Made by a program: the position numbers and the translations under genes. This document shows, piece by piece, positions 1 to 7,689 of a stretch of 15,962 bases of DNA; position 1 is the first letter of the stretch; every line of letters starts with the position of its first letter. A model generated the notes under the pieces. That model was not told where the DNA came from, made no database searches, and worked only from the letters and a program-made list of their open reading frames with translations. This DNA comes from JACPIL01 sp964362365 (GTDB lineage: Archaea; Nanobdellota; Nanobdellia; Woesearchaeales; GW2011-AR9). The stretch lies in the NCBI GenBank assembly GCA_964362365.1, contig CAYIEF010000026.1, forward strand, positions 1-15,962, in the 5' to 3' direction.

Positions 1-127
1 TGACCACAGAATCATTCAAGGGATTCCCGTCAACATCCAAAACAGTGCCGTTAAATTCAAATGCATTTACAGAAAGACTAAGTATGACTAATAAAAAAAT
101 AATAAATAAACATCTCTTTTTCCCCAT
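1..127 (-). CDS. Secreted/surface protein, N-terminal fragment (cut by window edge)
   Basis: Only the first 42 codons are present. The start ATG is at 125-127 and the frame stays open to base 1. The product begins with a lysine/arginine-containing N-terminus (MGKKR) and a strongly hydrophobic stretch ending near VNA, which reads as a signal peptide. The next segment (FNGTVLDVDGNPLNDSVV) has the beta-strand and G-x-P/N pattern of carboxypeptidase-regulatory-like or other Ig-fold surface domains. A GGTGA ribosome-binding motif lies about 6 nt before the ATG, and a TTTAAA box sits 29 nt upstream. The full product is unknown because the rest lies outside the window; a surface or secreted role is inferred from the signal peptide. 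Confidence 0.6.
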   Translation of the reverse strand, partial: MGKKRCLFIIFLLVILSLSVNAFEFNGTVLDVDGNPLNDSVV

Positions 128-150
128 AACTTCACCATAAAGAATTAAAG

Positions 151-161
151 GTATTTAAATT
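151..161 (-). promoter_or_regulatory. TATA box for the secreted-protein gene
   Basis: Read on the minus strand, ATTTAAATAC is centred about 29 nt before the ATG at 127, with an A/T-rich flank. This places transcription start at or just before the start codon. Confidence 0.5.
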
Positions 162-218
162 TTTTCTCCAGCCATCACTCAGAAATTATACTGTGTCCTC
201 CAGCCACTTAACCTATGT

Positions 219-1118
219 TCATCCGCCCATAGCTTTAAAACTCAGCTGAATAATCTCCTGGTAAATCGTAACATTCTGCAACACAAATGTTTCTACGACT
301 GCTCCTAACAACAAGAACAATAACCCAAACAATAGCAGATAAAGATTAAAACCAAACACTTCAAAAAATCTCTCAGAGGCAAATTGCTCCAACAACACAT
401 CTTTTGAAATCACGCTGCCGGAAATCGCGGCTAGAAAATACGAAATCGCTTCTATGATCATGTGCGGGAACACAATCAGCATGATCAAACCAAAGAAATA
501 TAATGGATGCTGCCCAGCGACAGTAGCCGCATTCTTAGCAGTAAGGCCAAAGATAGTTCCCCAGACAGAAGCGTTCCAGGTGATTAGGAAAATAGCACCA
601 TCTCCGGCAAGAAGCGCTAAGATGAAACAGGCCATTAAGACCAAAAAATTGTTGGTCAACAAAGTATAAAATAAACTACCGGAAAAAACTTCAGCGGAAG
701 TAGCTTGACCGGCAACCGCGTTTCCTGAAAATCCTTGCCCAAAACGGATCTCCAGTTGCTCTCGAAACAGACTGTTGGCTTGCAGTTCTGGAAGAAGGAT
801 TGTTCCTATCGAATACACCAACATTATTCCTAAAAAAAGGAAGACATAAAGACGCACTACTTCAATATCATCTCTCCATAAACTCCGCAGCGAAACACGC
901 TGTTCGATACTCTCTTGCCGCTCTTCGATAGAGAAGATTTTGTACAGTTCTGGAAGAAGCAGCATAGATGTGAACGCTACTGCCACAAGAGCAGGATCAC
1001 CGGGAAATAAAATGGAAGCGATCAAAACTCCAACAATAGAATACCCAACGCCCAATAAGAAAGCATAGATCCCTTTTCGTTCCAGCCAATCTTCAGGAAA
1101 AATGTGTTCTAGGACCAA
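219..1118 (-). CDS. SpoIIM-like (stage II sporulation protein M family) integral membrane protein
   Basis: This 299-residue protein is mostly membrane. Hydrophobic segments lie near residues 17-40, 43-57, 90-110, 155-185, 190-215, 215-235 and 255-285. The central-to-C-terminal pattern TNNFLVLMACF, then a glycine-rich helix, then FPHMIIEAISYFLAAISG, is the SpoIIM/DUF95 signature (N-N pair, then P-H-x-I-I-E in a helix). The family is widespread in archaea that do not sporulate and its function there is unknown. The start is a TTG at 1116-1118: there is no in-frame ATG before residue 52, and GGTGA lies 4 nt upstream. A TATATA box about 37 nt upstream leaves a leader of roughly 10 nt. The gene stands alone between two minus-strand units. 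Confidence 0.75.
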   Translation of the reverse strand: MVLEHIFPEDWLERKGIYAFLLGVGYSIVGVLIASILFPGDPALVAVAFTSMLLLPELYKIFSIEERQESIEQRVSLRSLWRDDIEVVRLYVFLFLGIMLVYSIGTILLPELQANSLFREQLEIRFGQGFSGNAVAGQATSAEVFSGSLFYTLLTNNFLVLMACFILALLAGDGAIFLITWNASVWGTIFGLTAKNAATVAGQHPLYFFGLIMLIVFPHMIIEAISYFLAAISGSVISKDVLLEQFASERFFEVFGFNLYLLLFGLLFLLLGAVVETFVLQNVTIYQEIIQLSFKAMGG

Positions 1119-1149
1119 TCTATCACCAAGTAAGCAGTAAGTTTAGTTT

Positions 1150-1159
1150 GTTTATATAA
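1150..1159 (-). promoter_or_regulatory. TATA box for the SpoIIM-like gene
   Basis: The minus strand reads ATTATATAAA in the 42-bp gap between two co-directional genes. Start of transcription about 27 nt downstream would give a ~10-nt leader containing the GGTGA motif. Confidence 0.45.
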
Positions 1160-1160
1160 T

Positions 1161-2210
1161 TTACTCTGACTTCCACTTTGGAATTTTTAACGGATCCCAG
1201 ATGATGTGGGGGAAGTATTTTTGTTTTTCTTCTTGGGAATGGGAGTAATAAAAGCTATGCTCCCCTGACTGATTGACAAAAAAAGTAGATTCGCCTATCA
1301 GATATTGAAGCGTGTCTTCTAAACAATCTGTTTGAAAAGGAATTTCTTGTTTAATAAGGACTGAAATCATAGCTAGATATTTTTCAACATAGGCAATAGT
1401 TCCAACGCTTACACCATATTGATTATGCCCGGTCGAAGGAGGCCATAGAGAAATTCCATAGTTGTGATGGCTAAAAATAATTTCAAAGGGATGACCGCCC
1501 TGCCAGTCTCTGCTTTCATACCATTTCTTAAATTCATCTTGGTCTGAAGAATCGGTTAGATCAAGCATGCCGCCATGCCGGCCGTCAGCCCACCGCTCAT
1601 ACATTTGTCGCGGAGATAACCATTTGGTTTTCCTGCCAAACGCTGCCCTATAACAAATCGCAACAGTTTTAAGGTAATCATCCAAAGAAATTTTGTCAAT
1701 TTTCAATTTCTGATTTTCATGTTCTTTATATTTTTGCAGTATACTCTCTTTCTCTTCTTCTGACATTAATTCTTTCATTACATATTTACCTGGTATTCTT
1801 CCCGTTCGCAGATCGTAAGGAACAAGTTTTTTTACTAAGGAAGCATCTTTCTGCAAAAATGGAGTAAGCTTTCCAATCTCTTGGAAAAGAGTAAGATATT
1901 CTTGCGGTGCTGATTCTTGGCCGGAGTCAATTTGCATAGATCTCCTATTACTTATAGAAACCACAAGCCTATCTTTGCAGGTGGGAATTTTGGTGATGGT
2001 AACGGGAACAGCTATCATCTTTCTTCCTCGTTTTAACGGCAAATAAAAATCAGACCAGGTTTCATCCTTAAATTCATTGACTTCAGGCATGGCAACAGCA
2101 GTAACAGCAGTAGCAGCGGCGTAAAGAGGAGAATTCTCTATACTTCTAGGAAATACAGACAGTAAGCCGTATAAATCCTCATCACCAAATCGCGGCGTGA
2201 ATGGTTTCAT
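1161..2210 (-). CDS. Hypothetical protein, 349 aa, unknown family
   Basis: I do not recognise this protein. It is soluble, with no signal peptide or membrane segment. The N-terminal ~110 residues look like alternating beta-strands (for example MIAVPVTITKIPTCKDRLVV). A charged helical linker follows (about 145-170, ELMSEEEKESILQKYKEHEN), then an aromatic-rich C-terminal half with motifs such as FGRKTKWLSPRQMYERWADG and HPFEIIFSHHNYGISLWPPS. The H, W and D/E-rich cluster could be an active site, but this is speculation. The start ATG overlaps the stop of the upstream DUF3175-like gene by 4 nt (ATGA), so the two are almost certainly translationally coupled. Confidence 0.7.
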   Translation of the reverse strand: MKPFTPRFGDEDLYGLLSVFPRSIENSPLYAAATAVTAVAMPEVNEFKDETWSDFYLPLKRGRKMIAVPVTITKIPTCKDRLVVSISNRRSMQIDSGQESAPQEYLTLFQEIGKLTPFLQKDASLVKKLVPYDLRTGRIPGKYVMKELMSEEEKESILQKYKEHENQKLKIDKISLDDYLKTVAICYRAAFGRKTKWLSPRQMYERWADGRHGGMLDLTDSSDQDEFKKWYESRDWQGGHPFEIIFSHHNYGISLWPPSTGHNQYGVSVGTIAYVEKYLAMISVLIKQEIPFQTDCLEDTLQYLIGESTFFVNQSGEHSFYYSHSQEEKQKYFPHIIWDPLKIPKWKSE

Positions 2211-2488
2211 TTCTTTTTTGATTTCTCCTGTATTATTTCCTGAGCGCGTTTCAGTTCCTTAACTCTTTGTTTTAACATATTCTTCCCAGCGCGATTTATG
2301 TGAAACTGAATAAATTTAATGATAGAATCTGGAGCACCTTCAAATTTATTATGACGTAATAATATTCGGGCTATCTCTTCTGGTGATTTGGTCATAGTCT
2401 TTGGAGGCACATTTACGGTGATGGTTTTAACATTTTTTATCCAATAGTTATTGTTTTTCTTCATCTTTTGGGCTATTCTTTTTCTCAT
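2207..2488 (-). CDS. Small basic DUF3175-like protein
   Basis: The product is 93 residues, basic and lysine-rich. The segment TKSPEEIARILLRHNKF, followed after a short gap by IQFHINRAGKNM, resembles what I recall of DUF3175 (an 'IARSL...' helix, then 'FYINRAGKNL', then a charged C-terminal helix). The function of that family is unknown. I place the start at the ATG at 2486-2488 (MRKRIAQ) rather than the in-frame ATG at 2503, because the TTTAAA box at 2510-2515 is 24-25 nt from 2488 but only about 10 nt from 2503. The stop overlaps the next gene's start by 4 nt. The lysine-rich tail suggests nucleic-acid binding, by composition only. Confidence 0.6.
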   Translation of the reverse strand: MRKRIAQKMKKNNNYWIKNVKTITVNVPPKTMTKSPEEIARILLRHNKFEGAPDSIIKFIQFHINRAGKNMLKQRVKELKRAQEIIQEKSKKK

Positions 2489-2507
2489 TTTAAAAAAAAG
2501 CATAAAC

Positions 2508-2520
2508 TATTTAAAATACC
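2508..2520. promoter_or_regulatory. Shared palindromic TATA box between divergent genes
   Basis: CTATTTAAAATAC reads as an A/T box on both strands, with TTTAAA at 2510-2515. Its centre is 27-28 nt from the HtpX ATG (2540, plus) and 24-25 nt from the ATG at 2488 (minus). No second box is visible in the 51-bp gap. Confidence 0.5.
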
Positions 2521-2539
2521 TTCGTTACTGACATAATAA

Positions 2540-3403
2540 ATGAACCTCAAGAATTATCTTAAAACCGCACTCCTTTTAGGAGGATTAACTGGATTATTCC
2601 TTCTCATTGGAGCATTAGCAGGTGGGAAAACCGGCTTAACCATCGCTTTGATATTTGCCGGGGGAATGAACTTTGTGTCGTATTGGTGGTCTGATAAGAT
2701 TGTTCTATGGATGTATCGCGCTAAAGAAGCAGATAAGAAAAAGTATGCTCAATTGTATTCAATTATCAAAGAAATCACTGCAAAAGCGCATCTGCCTATG
2801 CCTAAAGTGTATATTGTAGATACTCCACAAAGTAATGCCTTTGCAACTGGACGAAATCCACAACATGCCGCAGTTGCAGTAACTAGCGGTATTATGCAAA
2901 TTTTAGATGAAAAAGAATTGCGCGGAGTATTAGCGCACGAAATTGGTCACGTTAAGAACAGAGATATCCTTATTTCAACTGTTGCAGCTACTATTGCCGG
3001 AGTCATCTCTTACGTAGCTATGATGGCCAGATGGGCAGCAATCTTCGGTGGAATGGGCAGAGATAACGAAAATCGAGGGGGAAATATCCTGGAATTATTG
3101 TTGTTAGCGATCATCGCTCCAATCATGGCTATGATCATCCAATTGGCCATTTCCCGTTCCAGAGAGTACCAAGCTGATGAAACCGGCGCGCATCTCAGCA
3201 AAGATCCTTTAGCCTTGGCCTCTGCCTTGCAGAAGATTGAAAAAAATGTTCATAATCATCCTTTTGCACGGATGGGGAAAACTGAGGCGACTGCGCATTT
3301 GTTTATAGCTAATCCGCTGAAAGCGAGTGCTTTTCTGGAGTTATTCTCGACTCACCCTAGTACGGAAGCGCGTTGCAAGAGATTAAGAGAAATGAAGGTG
3401 TAA
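2540..3403 (+). CDS. htpX: HtpX-family membrane zinc metalloprotease (M48)
   Basis: This 287-residue protein matches the usual HtpX length. Two N-terminal membrane helices lie at about 8-28 and 32-58. The zinc motif HEIGH is at 133-137 inside LAHEIGHVKNRDIL. Two more membrane helices follow (about 145-170 and 185-205). The third metal ligand is E209 in SREYQADETGAHLS, the M48 signature. The C-terminal substrate/zinc region ends with LFSTHPSTEARCKRL, also typical. HtpX degrades damaged or misfolded membrane proteins, with the active site on the cytoplasmic side. A TATA box 27 nt before the ATG suggests leaderless transcription. The small lipoprotein gene starts 3 nt after its stop. Confidence 0.93.
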   Translation: MNLKNYLKTALLLGGLTGLFLLIGALAGGKTGLTIALIFAGGMNFVSYWWSDKIVLWMYRAKEADKKKYAQLYSIIKEITAKAHLPMPKVYIVDTPQSNAFATGRNPQHAAVAVTSGIMQILDEKELRGVLAHEIGHVKNRDILISTVAATIAGVISYVAMMARWAAIFGGMGRDNENRGGNILELLLLAIIAPIMAMIIQLAISRSREYQADETGAHLSKDPLALASALQKIEKNVHNHPFARMGKTEATAHLFIANPLKASAFLELFSTHPSTEARCKRLREMKV

Positions 3404-3406
3404 GAA

Positions 3407-3736
3407 ATGAAGAGCACCATTTACGCCGGGATACTTTCTGTGATTTCCGGTTGCGCTTCCACGACTGCTTTTACTGAATATCCGGTTACTGTTGATGGAA
3501 CAAAAGTAACGTATGTCAAAAATAGTAATGGCGATTGCGACTTAAAAATGCCTCTTTCGGACGGAAATGAATTGCGGATCTATGATCGTCATTGCGATGG
3601 CAGTTTAGACAGTGTAGCAAAAGCTTCTGTGGAAGAACGGTTTTATTTTCACGACGACAGGGAAGAATTAACTGAAAATACCAAAAAAAATTTTGATGAC
3701 TTATTACGAAAAACGCAAGAACAGGCGTCCAAATAA
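3407..3736 (+). CDS. Small putative lipoprotein
   Basis: The 109-residue product has a short hydrophobic N-terminus and a lipobox-like VISGCAS with Cys16 as candidate lipidation site. A beta-rich domain with two short acidic turns (NSNGDCD, DRHCDGSLD) follows; these contain the only other cysteines (C33 and C59 approximately), which could form a disulfide. The tail is a charged helix. I do not recognise the family. It starts 3 nt after htpX and ends exactly at the base before the convergent HerA-like gene, leaving no spacer for a terminator. Co-transcription with htpX suggests an envelope-related role, by context only. Confidence 0.65.
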   Translation: MKSTIYAGILSVISGCASTTAFTEYPVTVDGTKVTYVKNSNGDCDLKMPLSDGNELRIYDRHCDGSLDSVAKASVEERFYFHDDREELTENTKKNFDDLLRKTQEQASK

Positions 3737-6190
3737 TTACAATTCCTTCAACTTTTCTAAACTCTTGACATAAAATTCCTTCTTTTCACTGATGGCAATC
3801 GGGCTTCCTCCACCATGCCAAGTAAAGCGCGGACGTAATTGCACTGGAAAGATCCGTTCGTTAGCATCGTCAAAAATTACTGCGGCTCCTTTTACACGCG
3901 GCAGATGATCGATTTCTTGTTCCAATCCCTGGCGCATGTAACTTTGTGTCAATTGTCCGAGAGCTTCGACATCCAACCGCGCAGTAAGACGATGAGCGAT
4001 AACGATATCTGCTTGTGTCATGACATCAGTATGAATTTTTCCAGGCTGCTGCGATGCTAGAATTAATGAAATTCCCGGCTGGCGTCCTTCGCGTAAGATA
4101 GTGATTAATGCTTCGGTAGCCGCAGTCTTTCCGTCTTTGGGAAGAAGTTCATGCGCTTCATCGAGAGCGATCCAGACTAATGGCTCTTCCATTTTCTCTT
4201 CCGTTCTTTTGGTGAAGTAATGCATCGCTGCGTCTACTGACTTGAACTCTTCTGTTTTTCTAGCCAGCATACGTTGGTTGAAAAGATTTCTGCAGATTAA
4301 TCCAACGACTAGCGCCTTTATTTCCCAGCCGGAAGCCATGGTAGCATAAGGGCTGACGTCTAATACGGTCACTTGACTTGGAGCTATGATATCTTTCAGA
4401 GGCGTTCCCTCTTTAGAGAAGATTTCCCATCCTTTGGCTTTTTCAAATTGATTGACGACCACGCTTTTGACAACTTTATCGCTTTCCGAATCATCTTTTA
4501 CGGCGTCAATCAGAATATTTAAATCATAACTTTCCTCTGCTTTAGATAAATCCTGAACAATTTTCGTAATGAGAACTCCTTCTGCTGAATTTGGATCTAT
4601 ATTAAAAGCCGTACACCAATCGTGAGGACCTACGTCTAAAGGGCGAAGGGAGAAAGGAAAATCGGTTGGAATTCCTTCATTTTTGTATTGGTAGAAAAAT
4701 CCTGTAGGAGTGTAGATTTTAACATCCAATCCTTTTGCCTCCATATTCCAGTCTTTCAGCAATTCTGCATCCTGAAAGTTAGGATACTTCATGGTCCAAT
4801 AAATGCCCATGGTGTCGAGGAGGACGATTGAAAGATTTTGTTTTACTTCGGGTGGGAGGTCTGCAAGACCTTCGGCGATGGAGCCCATGGTGTAAGATTT
4901 TCCTGAATTATGTGATATGACGCCGTTAGCGACAAAAGAATGATGACGAGGCACGTGAAGGTCATACACTTCTTTTATGCCATCTACTTTAGTAATTTTT
5001 TTTATTTCATTAGCAAATAGATTATCACTTAGATATTTTGTTTTTTTCCTTCTCTGAGTTTGCCAAAAAGAATGCTTCTTCAGCTTTTCATCTTTTAAGG
5101 CATGGACAAAACCTATCTCCTTAAAATTCTCTAATGAACTGTGGTCAGTAATGTTCAACAGATAATTATGGAAGATTTTGCCATTCAACTTCACTATCTT
5201 GTTTCTTATTGTAGATTGGATGTTAAAATGGCTCAGCACGAGATTAAGATCCTCCAAGAATTTTCTAGATTTAGAATAATAAATTATATGATGGCCGTCT
5301 TTATTTACATAACCATCGCATGAAAATAAAGCTTTGATAAAGTTTGCTTTAAACACATTGGAACTTTCAAAAACAATTTCCGGTACTCTAATAAGATGTG
5401 CTTTGAACCCTAAGGGGACACCTAAAGCTCTAAATTTTTCTAATACTTTCCCTTGTTGGGTTTGCACAACATAACAATTTTCTTTGCCCTTTTTGTAAAT
5501 TTTAGCAGTGATATTAAATTCTTCTTCAAAGTCTTTCTTGGCTGTTTTCAGTATATCATCTGAACCATTAAATATTCTTATTCTTCTTTTTGTGCCATTA
5601 TACCAATAACCTCTTCCGTCTTTAAACTTTCCTTTCCGAGCTTGCATTGTTCCATCAGCAAGAATAAAGCCAAGCAATCTTGCTATCCGAAGACTCTCTT
5701 TATCATTTTTTACTTCCGGAATATGAGAAACAGAAACTAATGAATCATTAATCTTCAAATCACTTGCTTTTTTCCATACTGTCCTCCCTTCTTCTAAAAC
5801 TAGTAAAGGATGTTCCTCAGTCATCAATAATTTTTGGCCGTCATAATTTTCAATTTCCAGTAATTCTTCGTCTACTTGATATTTTAACAATTCTGCATTT
5901 TCCCAGCCAAAATCTTCACCGTTATACGAAAGCACTAAATCTTTCTTAGGATCAAAATCTTTAATATTTTTATAGCCGTGATTGGTGAAAACTTTAGTAT
6001 CTTCTTTTAAACATCCCCGCTTTCCGACTATAAACATTACATGCGCGCCAGCAACGTCCATGTACACTGGATTGGATAAAGAAGTAGTCTGCCCCATCTG
6101 GACGTATTGCTTGCCAATGAAAACCGTTCCTCTTTTGCCGAACTTCTCTACATCTTTTTTAGAGCGGCCTATTATGACATCAAACACCAT
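3737..6190 (-). CDS. HerA-family (DUF87) P-loop ATPase precursor interrupted by an intein
   Basis: The precursor is 817 residues; removing the intein (residues 60-428) leaves a 448-residue ATPase. The Walker A loop is split: GKRG (56-59), intein, then SGKSY (429-433), giving GKRGSGKS after splicing. Walker B is LVWIALDEAHELL. Downstream sections GRQPGISLILASQQP and QADIVIAHRLTARLDVEALG, and the end RPRFTWHGGGSP, are typical of HerA-like archaeal ATPases. HerA hexamers translocate on DNA and work with NurA nuclease in end resection; no nurA is in this window. The N-terminal HAS barrel is short or absent, so this may be a HerA-like paralogue. A TTTTTAT box about 27 nt before the ATG indicates its own leaderless promoter. 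The gene ends against the convergent lipoprotein gene. Confidence 0.85.
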   Translation of the reverse strand: MVFDVIIGRSKKDVEKFGKRGTVFIGKQYVQMGQTTSLSNPVYMDVAGAHVMFIVGKRGCLKEDTKVFTNHGYKNIKDFDPKKDLVLSYNGEDFGWENAELLKYQVDEELLEIENYDGQKLLMTEEHPLLVLEEGRTVWKKASDLKINDSLVSVSHIPEVKNDKESLRIARLLGFILADGTMQARKGKFKDGRGYWYNGTKRRIRIFNGSDDILKTAKKDFEEEFNITAKIYKKGKENCYVVQTQQGKVLEKFRALGVPLGFKAHLIRVPEIVFESSNVFKANFIKALFSCDGYVNKDGHHIIYYSKSRKFLEDLNLVLSHFNIQSTIRNKIVKLNGKIFHNYLLNITDHSSLENFKEIGFVHALKDEKLKKHSFWQTQRRKKTKYLSDNLFANEIKKITKVDGIKEVYDLHVPRHHSFVANGVISHNSGKSYTMGSIAEGLADLPPEVKQNLSIVLLDTMGIYWTMKYPNFQDAELLKDWNMEAKGLDVKIYTPTGFFYQYKNEGIPTDFPFSLRPLDVGPHDWCTAFNIDPNSAEGVLITKIVQDLSKAEESYDLNILIDAVKDDSESDKVVKSVVVNQFEKAKGWEIFSKEGTPLKDIIAPSQVTVLDVSPYATMASGWEIKALVVGLICRNLFNQRMLARKTEEFKSVDAAMHYFTKRTEEKMEEPLVWIALDEAHELLPKDGKTAATEALITILREGRQPGISLILASQQPGKIHTDVMTQADIVIAHRLTARLDVEALGQLTQSYMRQGLEQEIDHLPRVKGAAVIFDDANERIFPVQLRPRFTWHGGGSPIAISEKKEFYVKSLEKLKEL
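4907..6013 (-). mobile_element. Intein with LAGLIDADG homing endonuclease, inserted in the Walker A motif
   Basis: The 369-residue insert runs from Cys1 (codon at 6011-6013) to the terminal His-Asn (Asn codon at 4907-4909), and is followed by Ser as the +1 residue. Splicing blocks are intact: block A CLKEDTKVF; block B with TEEH at 65-68; block F VYDLHVPRHHSFVANG (349-364); block G GVISHN. The two endonuclease motifs are LLGFILADG (113-121) and ALFSCDGYV (228-236), each keeping its acidic catalytic residue. By motif content this is a canonical class 1 intein that should splice and may still home. Residue numbers here are intein numbers. Confidence 0.93.
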
Positions 6191-6212
6191 TATAGAATTA
6201 AAAAGAAAAGAA

Positions 6213-6222
6213 GGATAAAAAG
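6213..6222 (-). promoter_or_regulatory. TATA box for the HerA-like gene
   Basis: The minus strand reads CCTTTTTATCC, centred about 27 nt before the ATG at 6190, in the 49-bp gap after the reverse transcriptase stop. This separates HerA transcription from the DGR. Confidence 0.45.
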
Positions 6223-6239
6223 GTATCGGTGAAGATTGA

Positions 6240-7373
6240 TTATGCTTTAGAAATGTGAGAATTATTTAGTTTCGGCGGTTTAAGGGAAATTGCAATTATT
6301 TTTCTTAATTCAGTACTCGACAGTTCATTAGGAAAATATTCTTCTAATTTTTTTCCAATCGTTTTTCTTATTTTAGAAGTATTTGCTTGTTTGGCGTAGG
6401 CAAACCAACCGACCATGCTACTATACACAGCGTCGTAACCAATCATATCATCGTCAAAGTCATTCTTCATCAGGATTATCTTTCTTTTAGCAGCTCGCCA
6501 ATTAGATTTGCGCAAGAGCTTATGATGATAGAAAATGCGAAACCCGAGAAAGGTAATTCCTTTATGTAGAGGAAGTATTTTCGATTTTAGGGGATGAAGC
6601 TCTAGCTGAAGCTTCTGCTGTAAAAATGAATCTATTTCCAGTTTGTACATTTCTAACAATTCTTTCTTTTTATGTAAGATCACAAAATCATCAACATATC
6701 TGAGATAATATTTCGCTTTGAGAGCGTGCTTGACATACTGGTCCAATTCATTAAGATAGACATTGGCGAGAAATTGGGAAGTAAGATTGCCGAGAGGCAT
6801 ACCTTTTCCTTGCTCACCATTACTGTAATTTGTAAGTATGTTCTTGAGCAGAAATAGAAGATTTTTGTCTTTAATCCTTCTTTGGATAATGTTGAGCAGA
6901 ATATTATGATCAACTGTTTCAAAGTAATGTTTTATGTCTGCCTTAAGGCAATAACCAGTTACATAATCAGGGTAAGGAACAGCTACTTGCCGTTTAAATA
7001 CATCAAATCGTTCTAGCGCTTTGAGTGTTCCTTTGCCTTTGCGGTTAGCGTAACTATCGTAAATGAATATCTTTTCGTATATCGGCTCAAGAATGTTGCA
7101 GAGAGCGTGATGCACAATCCTATCCCGAAATGCTGATTTGTTAATCTTTCGTGTCTTAGGGTCGCGAATGATAAAAGTAGTCAGCGGTTGAGGCCTGTAC
7201 GAATGCAGCAGTAAATCAGCACGCAGCTGCAAGAGATTGTTCTTCAAGTTAGATTCAAATTCTACAACGTCCGGCCTCTTTGTTTTCCCTTTGCGCGCTT
7301 TCTGAAATGCTATCTGAAGGTTTTGAAGAGAACAAACTTGAGTATAAAGAGAATCAGAACTTTCTTCAACCAT
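6240..7373 (-). CDS. DGR-type reverse transcriptase
   Basis: This 377-residue RT has the palm motifs in order: motif A ADIKHYFETVDH (D146), motif 4 GMPLGNLTSQ (191-200), motif 5 YLRYVDDFV (YVDD 226-229) and the late motif GITFLGFRI (272-280). SQ in motif 4, where retrovirus and group II intron enzymes usually have QG, marks DGR reverse transcriptases. The length fits stand-alone DGR RTs; there is no maturase, endonuclease or CRISPR fusion. In DGRs this enzyme copies the TR RNA with errors at adenines, and the cDNA replaces the VR. The start ATG is 26 nt downstream of the TR and no strong ribosome site or TATA box precedes it, so it is probably translated from the same transcript as the TR. 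Confidence 0.95.
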   Translation of the reverse strand: MVEESSDSLYTQVCSLQNLQIAFQKARKGKTKRPDVVEFESNLKNNLLQLRADLLLHSYRPQPLTTFIIRDPKTRKINKSAFRDRIVHHALCNILEPIYEKIFIYDSYANRKGKGTLKALERFDVFKRQVAVPYPDYVTGYCLKADIKHYFETVDHNILLNIIQRRIKDKNLLFLLKNILTNYSNGEQGKGMPLGNLTSQFLANVYLNELDQYVKHALKAKYYLRYVDDFVILHKKKELLEMYKLEIDSFLQQKLQLELHPLKSKILPLHKGITFLGFRIFYHHKLLRKSNWRAAKRKIILMKNDFDDDMIGYDAVYSSMVGWFAYAKQANTSKIRKTIGKKLEEYFPNELSSTELRKIIAISLKPPKLNNSHISKA

Positions 7374-7399
7374 TTTGAAATACCAATACTTGCTTGGGC

Positions 7400-7487
7400 T
7401 ATTCCAACGAAACGGGTGTTGTTGTTGAGATGGTTGTTGCCATTGGCTTGAGACCTGTTGTTAAGTCTATTGAGCACCACCGCCCGC
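7400..7487 (-). repeat. DGR template repeat (TR), 88 bp
   Basis: This lies upstream of the RT on the same strand. The coding-strand sequence is adenine-rich in AAC and AAT codons, the usual TR design for wide amino-acid choice. It aligns to VR at 7852-7936 with no mismatch outside TR adenines: 18 substitutions plus a 3-nt gap. Conceptual reading in the VR frame gives RAVVLNRLNNRSQANGNN, then HLNNNTRFVGI. Ends were set where non-adenine mismatches begin on both sides. Confidence 0.95.
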
Positions 7488-7689
7488 CGTCTGTAGCCCT
7501 TATACCATTACTCACTGCCGCTTCATCCTTCCGGTAGTCGCAGCTGTCTTATCGGCGATAGAACGTGTCTATGCTGAAATTTTAATAGCTAAGTCACCTT
7601 AAGCCCTAGCACAAGAGCATGTAGTCCAGGCTGAGCATTCTTGATGGAATGCATCGTATTGGACAAAACAAAAGAATAAAAAGAAGTTA
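7488..7689 (-). ncRNA. Probable DGR TR-RNA leader between target gene and TR
   Basis: About 200 nt without a credible gene separate the target stop from the TR. In DGRs this stretch is normally part of the functional TR RNA. On the minus strand there is an A/T box (CTTTTTATTC, about 7670-7682), so a transcript could start near 7649. A perfect 6-bp hairpin, GCATTC/GAATGC with a 6-nt loop, lies at 7635-7652. A short palindrome TATCGGCGATA lies at 7550-7560. No avd-like reading frame is present. Transcript extent is inference. Confidence 0.45.

Noticed and set aside
6240..7373. Group II intron or retron as the source of the RT
   Set aside because: There is no maturase or endonuclease domain and no intron RNA domain V-like hairpin, motif 4 has SQ, and the TR/VR pair explains the element fully.
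7417..7487. Minus-strand frame through TR as a truncated second target gene
   Set aside because: Upstream the VR-type frame meets a TAA within about 15 codons, with no start. TRs are normally non-coding.
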